From Chlorophyllum brunneum (lineage: Eukaryota > Basidiomycota > Agaricomycetes > Agaricales > Agaricaceae): a DNA stretch of 64,000 nucleotides. The position numbers and the translations under genes were made by a program. The notes beneath the pieces were generated by a model, which was not told where the DNA came from, did no database searches, and was given only the letters and a program-made list of their open reading frames with translations. Below, piece after piece: positions 1-9,815 of the stretch. Each line of letters starts with the position of its first letter. Positions within the stretch are counted from its first letter, which is position 1. The stretch covers positions 3,742,831 to 3,806,830 of the forward strand of contig OY756141.1 in assembly GCA_963576785.1 (NCBI GenBank), read 5' to 3'.

Positions 1-658
1 GTTCGGGTCGTGGAACCGTCCAGGGCGGTAATTCCAAATGGACATCCTCCAGACACTGCAAATGTTGTGGATCAATTCTTGATAAGGCCCACTGATATTC
101 TATGCACCGAAACTCTAGGCGAAGGCGTTGCCAGTGCGAAGAATGCTGGATCAACGCGGATAACACCTGGTTTGTGGCATCCTTCAGTTCATTTAGTGCA
201 CAACGCACATCCAGCTGAATGAGCCGAATGTTTGTTGGAAGTGGTCTGGCTCTATCAAGCCATGCACTGACGGCGTAGGCCTGTTTATGCAGTGGCCCAA
301 CGATGCAGATTGATGACCAAAATGAGGGGATGGACGAAATAACACTACGCCAGTAGGCGCAAACGTGTGCGAGGGTGAATGGATTAAGTTGTTGCGAGAC
401 GCTTGTGTAGATCCCTGGTCTCAGGGGACCATCGCCGGGCCGATGAACAATTGGGCATAAATCGAAGTAGAATTGAAATATTTGATGTAGGACTTCAAAT
501 GGCATGCGATTGACGACTCTATCCCCAAAGCCCCTGGCGTATGTTGTGTATTTGATACTCATGTGGCTCCTGGGAACTGGTAGTGCTTCCATCGGCGACG
601 GACTTCGCCCGGCGTCGATAATGTCCGCGTAGTTGTGAAAGTGTAAACGCTTCGACAT
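1..658 (-). CDS. F-box protein, N-terminal part (3' end outside window)
   Basis: An uninterrupted frame starts at the ATG at 658 and runs off the left edge with no stop, giving 219 codons. Residues about 50-120 look like a basidiomycete F-box: the motif MPFEVLHQIFQFYFD, a spacer, then LAHVCAYWRSVISSIPSFW followed by SSI. This pattern (P-x-E-[VI]-L-x-x-I-F, then L..VC..WR.......P.LW) is how these fungal F-boxes usually look. Downstream residues resemble the start of a leucine-rich-type substrate region (WLDRARPLP, then HWQRLRLEF). F-box proteins connect substrates to SCF ubiquitin ligases through Skp1; the substrate cannot be inferred. The upstream region is shared with the neighbouring 659-1304 gap. 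The family call is confident. The true start could be a later Met (residue 23, 33 or 52). Confidence 0.75.
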   Translation of the reverse strand, partial: MSKRLHFHNYADIIDAGRSPSPMEALPVPRSHMSIKYTTYARGFGDRVVNRMPFEVLHQIFQFYFDLCPIVHRPGDGPLRPGIYTSVSQQLNPFTLAHVCAYWRSVISSIPSFWSSICIVGPLHKQAYAVSAWLDRARPLPTNIRLIQLDVRCALNELKDATNQVLSALIQHSSHWQRLRLEFRCIEYQWALSRIDPQHLQCLEDVHLELPPWTVPRPE

Positions 659-1304
659 GACGATGGGGTGTAGTGAGGGGATTAGCAAAGACGGATATCG
701 GATATCGGAGAGGTGTGGGCTAGATTTTCAAGAGCAAGCACGAGTGGGTTCTGTGAGTGTTCTGTGGCAATTATACTCCCCGGTCGCCTTGGTAGCCTTA
801 TATTTCACGAAAACAAGAATTTCTTGTCGGCATTTGCTCTCTTGTAAATCAACACTGTCCCTTGGGCCAAACTTTGTACATGAATAGTCAAACAAGCAGT
901 CGCAGTACAACAGCGAGAGCTCGAAACGCCGTCCCCAGATGTTCTAAAATCTCGTGTCATTTGATCATCAGGCAACCCAATAAGTGTTGAATATACCAAG
1001 AAAACTGCCCGACAGTTCCTGAATCTCCCGTGCCCAGGAAAGCACGACGCGCACGACCATGGGTTGTGGATCACGCCCTGGAGGGTGGAATTTGCAAGTC
1101 GATCAGTGGTAACGGGACAGGAGACAAGATCTGCACGTGTCTCCATTCGGTAACTATGATGGATAACAGGGTATCAAAAAGGAATGTGTTGATCACGAAT
1201 TCGACTAGAAATGTCAACATCAAGGTAACGTAACTTTACACATGAGCCTCAGTAGTGTATGATGTTGTACGACAAGTGCAGGCTATAGAAAAATATGCGT
1301 GCTT
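659..1304. other. Intergenic, no gene seen
   Basis: This stretch is the upstream side of the F-box gene and the downstream side of the CFEM gene. Only short frames on both strands are present, without family resemblance or plausible splice structure. Nothing supportable was found. Confidence 0.5.
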
Positions 1305-1966
1305 TTAGATCGCTGCAGCAACTCCCAAAAGACCTGCTGCAAAAGCCCACACACCACCTGCGGCGAGGCCAGTGGCGGCGTTGGTAGTGGTGGCAGCAGG
1401 TTGTGAACCGGTAGTGGACGCGGCAGTCGGTGCGGGGGAAGTGGCAGAACCAGAACCGGCAGCACCAGAACCACTTGGGGACACTATCAAGTAGTGGCTG
1501 TCAGTCGAATATCCGCATGTTAAAGAAGCAAATACGTACTCGAACCACACTGAGATTTCTGAAGACCTTGAGCGGTAGCGATGTCAGCCGGGGTGCAGTT
1601 GTTCTGAAGGCACCCGTTGGCCTCGGACTGGAAGGCTTGAGAAGTGCAGACGCATGGCAAGTCGGCACTGGGTATAGGTGGTAATGCCTTGAGCCGAGAA
1701 TAAAATAAAAGGAGTAGGTAAACTTACAAGCCGTTGCATTTGGCGTCCATGGCAGCCGCGGTGACACAATCGAGGATACAAGGTGTTAGTCCAAGGCCAG
1801 AGGGGACACTACCAGCTCCCGAGCCACTAGGGGTTGCGCCCCCACTTGCACTTGCTTGTGAGGCAGAACCGGAGGCAGAACCGGACGCGGAAGAGGCGGA
1901 GCTGGAGCTCTGTGCTACCGCGACTGCAGCAAAAGCAAAGAGAGCGAATTTAGCATTGAAGAACAT
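1305..1966 (-). CDS. Secreted CFEM-domain protein, probable GPI anchor
   Basis: Three exons on the minus strand (1728-1966, 1540-1667, 1484 excluded to 1305-1483) close in phase to 181 residues; introns are 60 and 56 nt. The N-terminus MFFNAKFALFAFAAVAVAQ is a signal peptide. A Ser/Gly/Ala-rich linker leads to a CFEM domain with the eight cysteines in order: CILDC, KCNG, PCVC, NGCLQNNC, SQCG. The acidic residue before the PCVC pair (ADLPCVC) matches the position used for haem or iron coordination in known CFEM proteins. A Ser/Thr/Ala-rich tail follows and ends in a hydrophobic run (VWAFAAGLLGVAAAI), typical of a GPI signal. CFEM proteins act at the cell surface in haem/iron uptake, wall stability or host interaction; which one applies here is not shown. 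An AATAAAA-like box lies about 80 nt upstream of the ATG. Confidence 0.88.
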
Positions 1967-3002
1967 GGTGAAGATTGACGCGTCCTGAGATGGTTGAGGT
2001 CGTGAACAAGGAATCGTTCGACTTTTGTTCGGTGTGGGTAAACGGTTTTTATTTCAGGGGACTTCAACATTTTCCACGCTCATTCCATATTCGGCAACAA
2101 ACACGCTCATTCCGCCCTGGCCCCTTACCCCAAACACGCTCAACTTTCGGACGTGCGTCTGGTGCTGAGTTGGCCCTTCCAGTTTTTGAAACTGTTCCAC
2201 CGGAAAGACCTGGATCATGACGACCTTGTAGGGGATAACATTCTTTGTGGCACTACTCCAAGATCCTGTTGTGCCACTACTCCCCCACTGCCCCATCACA
2301 CCTGTCTCTCTATTCGGATCCCGAAATTCATATACCGGAAATGTGCACGGACCAGTGTGCGGAACGTGTTGAAATGGGCGAATCGGGGTCTGTAGCGATC
2401 AAGGGCAATAAGAGTCGGATCACGGTCTTGATGAATGGGCATTTCCTCCAACATAGTGATTGCAAGGATTCCGGGATGGTTGAGCTGACAATGGATCCAA
2501 CGTTTGTTTTTTAGTCACGGAAAATTTGCCGCGATGCCGGCGGTCAAACTGTGGACAGCATCAAGTCTTCCTTTTACCTCAGGCAAAATGGTGCTTGACG
2601 TTTTTTGGAAAAAGACTCACAAGTTGTCGAATCCGAAATAATTGCTAACTTCCATCGAAGCCAGCACAGGGTTGGTGGCACAGTCCCATGAGCGGCAAGC
2701 GTGGTTACTTCCTATCCATAAAAATACAGGCTCATCCGGTTCATCGCTCTGCCTGCTCCCCGAACCTCCAAAACACGAAGCAGCAGGCTCTATCTATGTC
2801 AGACTGAATTGTGGATGGAGAGTCAGGTGAGGTACGGATAATCCTCGGTTAATTCTTCCATCTGGCTAAACTTCGGATAATTATACAAGCACCTCATATC
2901 TCGACGAGTTGTCGCCTCAGTATAAGTATGACGAATAAAGGTGATTTATCTTTTATCTTTAGTCCGGATATCGTGCCCATCTAACCAAACTCCAAAGCCA
3001 AC
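1967..3002. other. Intergenic between CFEM gene and GH3 gene (divergent promoters)
   Basis: The two flanking genes are transcribed away from each other, so this 1 kb holds both promoters. Short frames at 2054-2299 (-) and 2245-2514 (+) lack recognisable domains and overlap each other. No transposon or RNA gene was recognised. Confidence 0.5.
2921..2928 (+). promoter_or_regulatory. Possible TATA box of the GH3 gene
   Basis: The string TATAAGTA lies about 80 nt upstream of the GH3 start codon at 3003, which is a plausible place for a fungal TATA element. This is a motif match only. Confidence 0.3.
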
Positions 3003-6000
3003 ATGCCTCCCTCCGACTTCGCCAATGCCAATATCGATCAAGTTCTCGATGCTTTGACTACTGACGAAGCTATTCTTCTGAGCGCTGGTGTTGGCTTCTG
3101 GCACACTCATGCTATCGAGAGGCTCGGAATTCCGGCTGTTAAAGTAAGTAGAAACACTCCTTGCATCCCAACACGCTAACATATACCAGGTCAGCGACGG
3201 TCCCAATGGAATCCGAGGCAACCATTTCTTCATGGGTACGCCAGCGAAGTGTCTGCCAGTACGTGACTTTGATTTTCTTGGCACATACACAATGGCACTG
3301 ATTGGCACTGTTCATAGGCTTCGACAGCGATGGGTGCCACTTTTGATCGCGAACTTGTTGAAGAAGTCGGCCTCAAGCTTCTCGCCAAGGAAGCAAAGCT
3401 CCGGGCCGCCTCCATCGTTCTTGCCCCAACTTGTAACATTCAGCGTGTCAGCCCTCCACTTTTTTTCTGGTTTTCCTTCCCGACGCTCAGAATTTTTTTC
3501 TTTTGATTAGAATCCTCTAGGGGGGAGGGTGGGTGCCCTGATAACAACGATTATCATCTTGGTGATCTGACGTCACTGTAGAGCTTTGAGAGCTTTTCCG
3601 AAGATCCTTACTTATCTGGTATCCTAGCCGGTGCCTATATAAACGGTGTACAGAAAGGAGGTATCGGATCAGCAATTAAACACTTTGTGTGAGTTGTTCA
3701 TTTCTTTGTTTTTCGTAGCCGATCTCACCCTGCACTCAGTGGAAACGATAAGGAAAACGACCGGCTTGGGTACAACAGCATCATCGATGAACGGTGTTTG
3801 AGAGAGATTTATCTCCTTCCGTTTATGCTAGCCCAGAAGTACTCATCACCATGGGCCTATATGACGGCGTAAGTGGCGCATCCAGCCTGTCGACTCTTAA
3901 TCACCTCCTATACCCAGTTACAACCGCGTCAATGGCATTCATGTCTGCGAGAATCCTGCGATTCTCCAAAATATTCTACGCGATGAATGGAAATCAGATG
4001 CCTTGGTAAGGTCCCAGTACTTACGCCATTGAACAAAGCCTCACCTGTTTATTTTTTCCATCAAAGGTCATGAGTGACTGGTAAACATGTGTCGTCGGAT
4101 AAGCATAGTCACTACGGCTGACCTCGGTATTTAGGTTCGGTACTTACAGCGTTGATGCCGGTTTTAATGCTGGTGTCGATCTTGAGATGCCTGGCCTTAA
4201 CAAGTGGCGTACCCTCGACCTCGTCAACCGTTCTATCCAAGCTAGGAAAGTGACCCCCAAAACAATCAAGCAGCGTGCTCGCAAAGTTATCGAGCTCGCT
4301 CAAAAATGTGCCAAAGGCGCCCCCGAGGTACAATCTATACCTTTCATTACACCATCTCCAGATATGAATTCCTTCGTCGTAGATCTTGGATGGTGATGGT
4401 CTTGAACGTACTGTTGACTCGGAAGAGGACAACACTCTCATGCGCAAGTTCGCCGCCGAGTCTATCGTTCTCCTCAAGAATGATAAGAAAGTACTTCCCC
4501 TTAATGCCAAGGCACTGAAGAAGGTTGCTATCGTTGGTGGTAATGCCAAAGCCCTCGTCCTTTCCGGTGGAGGTTCCGCCGCGCTTAAAGCATCCTACTT
4601 TGTTTCCCCCTACGATGGTGTCGTCAATGCTCTCCGAGAGGTCAATCCAAACGTTGAGATCACCTACAGTGAAGGCGCTCGAGGTATGAATACCTGACGT
4701 TGACGAGTACAACGCTTTAATACTATGACAGCCTATAAGACCATGCCTTCTTTGGACAACGACCTCTTCACCGAGTCTGGTGAACGTGGTTGGATGGGAA
4801 CTTGGCACACTCACGAGAATGACGACAGTCTTGTTGCCCTGGAAGCTCCAATCAAGACTCAATACATCGATGAGACTAAGATCTTCATTAGCACTTCATA
4901 CCCGGATGGCATCACGAAAAAGTGGACTCTCCGCCTCAAGGGTTACCTGAAGCCGCGTGAGCACGATTGCAAGTTCGAGTTCGGTTTGACTGCTGCTGGA
5001 AGAGCCAAGGTGCGAGTCCACTACTCTCCTGTTGTAATCGCTTATTGAGCGTTATCCCTCATATTTAGCTGTACGTCGATGGGAAACTCGCGATTGATAA
5101 CTGGACAAGGCAACGTCGCGGTGAAGCCTTCTTTGGCTGTGGTTCTGAAGAAGAAAAGGGTATTGTCGAACTGAAGGCCGGTGTGAAACACGAAATCTAT
5201 GTTGAATACTGCAACGTCCGTGGTCCCGCTGACGGTGATGAAGATGAGGCGATCATGGATAGGTAAACTCTCCGCTTCCCTAAGTTCGACAGTTACTTGA
5301 ACTTCCGTAGTAACCCCGGTGTCCGCCTTGGAGGCGCTGAAGTCCAAGACTCGGACGAGCTTTTGAACTCTGCTGTTTCCATTGCCAAAGATGCTGATGC
5401 TGTTATTGCTGTCGTTGGTCTCAATGCTGACTTTGAAACCGAGGGATATGATCGTACCACACTCGCCCTCCCAGGTCGCACTGATGAACTCATCCAAAAG
5501 GTGGCGGCGGCCAACCCACGCACTATCGTGGTTACTCAAGCCGTACGTGAAACGCCTATCGAATATCTGAAGTCGAGAGGATACTGATGGTTACTCTAGG
5601 GCTCAGCGATCACTCTTCCTTGGGTCGACGAAGTTTCGACTCTCATGCATGCTTGGTACCTGGGTAATGCCACCGGTGATGCTATTGCCGACGTCGTATT
5701 TGGCAAGCACAATCCGTCCGGAAAGCTTTCATTGACCTTCCCTAAACGATTGGAGGACGTCCCTTCCCATGGCCACTTCCACTCTGAAAAGGGCGCGGTA
5801 AATTATGCTGAAGGTCTCTTTGTGGTATGTTGGTCGTAATGCACCACCCATACATTGATGCTGACGTCTGGTACAGGGATACAAGCATTACCAACACCGT
5901 AGCATCAAACCCACATTCCCCTTCGGGTGAGTCTGGATACAAAATAGCAGTTTTTGAAGTAGGCTAATTGTTGATTCTTAGTCATGGCTTGTCGTACACC

Positions 6001-6396
6001 TCTTTCACCCTCTCTAACCTCAGATTCTCCCAGTCCACCATTGCGGAAGACAAGTTTAGCTTGAAAGCCACAGTAACGCTCACCAACACAGGCCGCCTCG
6101 CCGGATCTCAAGTCGTCCAGCTCTACGTCGGACTTCCACGCACATCAGAGCTCACCCACCCGCGCTGGCAGCTTCGCGCATTCGAAAAGGCTAGGGAGGT
6201 CCAGCCCGGTGAGAGTCGGGAGGTTAGCCTCGTATTGGATAGGCTCAGTGTGTCGTATTGGGATAAGGAATGGGTTGTGGAGAATGGTTTGTATGATATT
6301 AGGGTTGGGCTTACCAGTGAAGAGGGAGCTGAAGAGGGGCAAGAGGTCCTTGGACAATTCAGGATTGACCAGGGCTTCGGATGGAGAGGACTCTAG
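3003..6396 (+). CDS. GH3 beta-glucosidase with PA14 insert, intracellular type
   Basis: Sixteen exons join without frame error to 860 residues: 3003-3143, 3190-3258, 3318-3446, 3511-3528, 3582-3688, 3740-3868, 3918-4005, 4067-4080, 4135-4327, 4383-4683, 4732-5009, 5069-5262, 5311-5542, 5600-5824, 5877-5926, 5982-6396. The enzyme would hydrolyse terminal beta-glucosyl residues of cello-oligosaccharides or glycosides. The N-terminal barrel shows [37 protein letters not shown] and the nucleophile motif VMSDWFGTYS (Asp about 231). The (alpha/beta)6 sandwich follows with [11 protein letters not shown] and the Gly-rich SGGGSAAL segment. A PA14 domain is inserted at about residues 400-545. A fibronectin-III-like domain ends the protein. 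There is no signal peptide; the protein starts directly with the GH3 N-terminus, as in cytosolic GH3 enzymes. Exon 4 (18 nt) and exon 8 (14 nt) are microexons. The donor of intron 3 (GTCAGC) is weak. Confidence 0.93.
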
Positions 6397-7718
6397 GTCC
6401 GCCCAGCGAAAGAAGACAAGTATGTATTTGTATGTAGTATAGATGTAGGTATACACCGTAGTACTATACCCAAACACTCTAGAATGAGAATTTGATTGGG
6501 TTGAGAGCCTCGATGGTCACTTTGGTAAAGAGATCGTGAGCAGCACTATTTTCATCGAACTCGCGTTTGGTGAGCGATATATAATTTCCCGCGAGGTGCC
6601 CGATAATTTAGGCCCTCGTGGATGGTGTGATGAAAGACGTAGAAGTGAGGCAAGTAGTTCAGCAGCGCTCCTATCATATCCTAATGCCGATTTTTCTTCT
6701 CCGCTTTTCGGTTATGGTCGTCCTCTCCAGCGTCATCAGGGGGTGGCCGGGATGGAGGGACATTGCTTTTCGTAATCGACCACCACTAACGGCCTTGAAG
6801 GTGACGTACCGGGAAGTCTTGGGTGAGATCCTGAAATGATATTGATGTTTGTTGTGCGCGCGAATTTCATAAGAACTTGGCTATTGCTCAGGTAAAAAGA
6901 GGGTAAAAGGTAGGGAGAACATACTGATCACCCCCCGACTTCCTCAAGCCAGAATTCAAATGTGTCGAAGTCCTCGTACAAAGACGAAGCCACAGCAGAG
7001 ACATTGCGGAGGTTTTAAATCTGTCCGCCGAGCACTTTGTATACCCCATCTTTCCGCCCAAAAAATTCGACCCCGGAGAACAGTCAAATCGGTTGACCCC
7101 AATGTAGGGAAGATTTACCTTTCTAGAGTCTTGCGCTGACTCGAGAGAACAGATGAGCGCCTTGAGGTGGGATAATTCTGTCATCTCGCCCTTCTCTCCT
7201 ATCTCAGGATACCTGGTGCAAGATTTCATGTCATAGTATCCAGAAATAGCGCACCCGAAGCCATCCCGGAGAAGAGCCTGGGACCAGTGAACCGATTATA
7301 GGAGATATATGACGTTTGTTCCATCTGCTTGTCAAATGACGGACGGGAGGAATGATGTGCGACGAAGGAGGTCCCTGTGTGGACGAACTAGGTCTTTGTC
7401 AGAGTGATAGCATGCAGTATGGCTTGACCTTGGACCTACAGACGCGTATTAGATGGCTCCTATATAACGGACCCAATTGGAAGATGGCATGGTATTGATC
7501 ATGAGCATTCGTCTCCTCTTCACTCCCAACGGCCACATTGTCTACCCGAGAACAAGTCGTGATTTCCAAGCAAGTTGATTGTACCAGGATGAGCCCAAAT
7601 TGGTGATCGGGCTGATCCAAAAGGTCTTTCAAGAACCAAGCAGATGCGCGAGCATGGATGAGGTTATCGTTGAATTTTGCAGTAGACGGGAAGGGACTTT
7701 TGAGAGCAGCTGCCCCAG
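6397..7718. other. Intergenic with weak gene remnants
   Basis: Downstream of the GH3 gene there are only short frames. Two on the minus strand (6888-7229 and 7399-7776) have protein-like composition but no identifiable domain, no conserved partner and no splice structure I could resolve. They may be relics of an older gene. I do not call them genes. Confidence 0.4.
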
Positions 7719-7895
7719 ATCGCCAGCAGGGCCGGGGCCGACAGTTCCTACTATATCGGCCAGCATCTAGCAACATCAGGTTATGTAATAATGTCTTATC
7801 TCGCTGATCGTCCGAGAGGTAGAGCCAGGCTGGAATTTTTTATTTTTATTAAATATCAAAGCGGGTGAGTGTGTAGGTAGATGTACCGGAATGAG
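7719..7895 (+). repeat. Dispersed repeat A, copy 1
   Basis: About 170 nt closely matching 8582-8744. Shared landmarks are AGCATCTAGCAACATC, the block TCTTATCTCGCTGATCGTCC, and the AAAGCGGGTGAGTGTGTAGG versus GAAGCGGGTGGGTGTGTAAG end. Copy 1 carries an AT-rich insertion of roughly 15 nt. It looks like a local duplication of non-coding sequence. Confidence 0.75.
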
Positions 7896-8176
7896 AAAAA
7901 GGCATATCAATAAAAATGCCGTGGGAAGCAACTATATATGTAGTTGGAGGTACGGGCCCCGCTTAAACTTACTTCCAGTTCTGTGCAACGTGCCATTTTC
8001 GTATTTTTACCTTTTGTCTTTGTAGGAGATGGATTTGATTACTCACAATCGGAAATAGTGCGGCAGGTGTCGGAGAGATTGGCAATATGTGATAGCGGGA
8101 TATGTGGCATGTGAACCGTCTCGGGTTCCCTAAGGCCAAAGAAACTAAACTAAGCTTAATGTCGTATGTATCTTTC
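7896..8176. other. Unassigned sequence between repeats
   Basis: Short spacer between repeat A copy 1 and repeat B copy 1, without coding potential that I can support. Confidence 0.4.
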
Positions 8177-8575
8177 ATTTCGTTGTTTCAAATTCTCCAG
8201 ACTCCAGCACGCTAAGTGGTGCTAGCTTACGTACAGCGCTGAGACTAACCTAAAAATAGGGTACCGCTCTGTGGGAACCCCGAAGAAGCGAATACCCAAA
8301 CTTCGTTGGGAGATAGCTGGCACTTCCTTCGGCCTAATGACAAAATCTCACAGACTGCGCAAAAAAAACAATTTCTAATCACAACACTGTCCTCTCTCTC
8401 TGTCTTTTTTTAGAATTTCAGGGTTCCATTCGATTGAACCCAACTTCGATTTTTCTCTTCTCCAACCTATTTTTAAAAACTTTGAGTGGTGCACATTGTG
8501 GTGTGGATGTCGCGTGCTGGCAAGTGTGTTCACAACTGCTGATCTTTTAGATGGTGAAGAAGTCATTCGCACTAG
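8177..8575 (+). repeat. Dispersed repeat B, copy 1 (about 390 nt)
   Basis: The segment matches 13360-13742 nearly base for base over its length: TTTCAAATTCTCC at the left, GGGTACCGCTCTGTG and CAAACTTCGTTGGGAGATAG in the middle, TTTCAGGGTTCCATTCGATT and GTGGTGCACATTGTG further right, and GTGAAGAAGTCATTC at the right end. It has no open frame of note and I see no terminal inverted repeat. It could be a solo LTR, a non-autonomous element or a segmental duplicate; the two copies bracket the FunK1 gene and its broken copy. Confidence 0.8.
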
Positions 8576-8581
8576 GAATCA

Positions 8582-8744
8582 ATCGCCAGCAGGGTCGGGG
8601 CAGACAGTGGCTACTACATCGGTCAGCATCTAGCAACATCGGGTTATGTAACATTGTCTTATCTCGCTGATCGTCCGATATATAGAGCCAGGGTGGAAAT
8701 GTTTATCGAAGCGGGTGGGTGTGTAAGTAGATACAATAGAATTC
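8582..8744 (+). repeat. Dispersed repeat A, copy 2
   Basis: Second copy of the sequence at 7719-7895, lying directly after repeat B copy 1. It keeps the AGCATCTAGCAACATC and TCTTATCTCGCTGATCGTCC landmarks. Confidence 0.75.
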
Positions 8745-8979
8745 CCCAATCCTATATTCTGTTTGGACATTCCCATTGAAATGACTACGGACATGATTTG
8801 GCGAACTAGTTCACGAGATGGAGCGAGACAGAGGCCCTGGAGGTGATATCCGTCAGCACAAGGTCTTTGTTAGCAAGGAGGGGCGTACTTGAGATTTGTT
8901 CAGGGCGTAGTCTCGCGACTTAGCATAACTTCAACTTCAACCATGACTCCGCATGCCCTGCTTCAATCTTCGATACTAG

Positions 8980-9250
8980 GTGTGACTACCCGCCCTTGCA
9001 CATCACCAGCAGAAACTTGTATTTTGAGATGGCTGTGGCAATGGTCCCCGGTGGGGAAAACGTCTCTTGCTCGTTCATGGGAAGCTGGGACGGTGATCTC
9101 GGAGAATCTCTCAATCGAAATCTCCCTGTATCCCTTCCTACTAGAAGGCCCTCGTTGCGAAGGGGTCGTACGCAGCCAGCGATGGCCTGTCGCGACGGAA
9201 CGAAAGGCAGATATGACTGTTGGAAATTGTTGACCATGCATATCACATCT
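8980..9250 (-). pseudogene. Broken fragment of a FunK1-type kinase gene (N-terminal region)
   Basis: On the minus strand the frame at 8986-9246 matches the N-terminal region of the full FunK1 gene at 9816-12766. Paired landmarks are NNFQQSYLPF versus DSFQQSYLPF, AGCVRPLRNEGLLV versus AGCVRLLRHEGLLV, and TIATAISKYKFL versus TIAEAISKYKLP. The match stops at about 8990, where a stop follows, and no kinase core follows at the left. It is therefore a partial duplicate of its neighbour, about 3 kb away. Nearby frames at 9243-9443 may be further decayed sequence of the same origin. Confidence 0.75.
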
Positions 9251-9815
9251 CCCTGACCACCCCAGCATTCGACATATCATCATAGCTGCCGTGGATATGT
9301 TGGGTTGATCGGGGAGGGAGCTGTGATGTGGAAAGTGCTATAAGCAAACGCGAAAAGCTTGTGCCGAGTCGTGAATCCCACAGTGTCGGTTGAAGTCGCC
9401 GTTGGTCTCGAGATGTTCTAACGTAGTAGCGAATAAGTCTCATCGTGCTTCAACACGTCAAAGTTGGTTACCAGCCAAAGCAATGATCCAGAAGACATTG
9501 ACATCAAACTAGTCGCCGAGGTTGCGAAGTGAGTATATACCTACTGCGGGGGCCCCCGCAGTACATTAGATAAATGGACCGACGGCAGATGTAAGCCTGG
9601 CGAGGAACTTCACAGAAACAGACCAACCACGGATTCCATCTGGCCCCGCCTTGGAAGCACTGCATACACACTGCTGGGTAGTCCACTGAGGGATCCATCA
9701 TGTTGTTGAACTATTAGATTAATACACAGCTGTGACAAGGTTGTAATGTGAATCATCGAGAGCATCCACTAAGGCAGAAGAGGTGACAAAAAGAGCGGAG
9801 AATTTTCCGAGAATA
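9251..9815. other. Intergenic, possible decayed kinase-gene sequence
   Basis: Between the broken FunK1 fragment and the end of the intact FunK1 gene. Frames of up to 66 codons occur on the minus strand but show no domain. Nothing further can be supported. Confidence 0.4.

Noticed and set aside
8177..8575. Repeat B as a DNA transposon with terminal inverted repeats
   Set aside because: The two ends are not complementary and no clear target-site duplication could be seen, so only a dispersed repeat is claimed.
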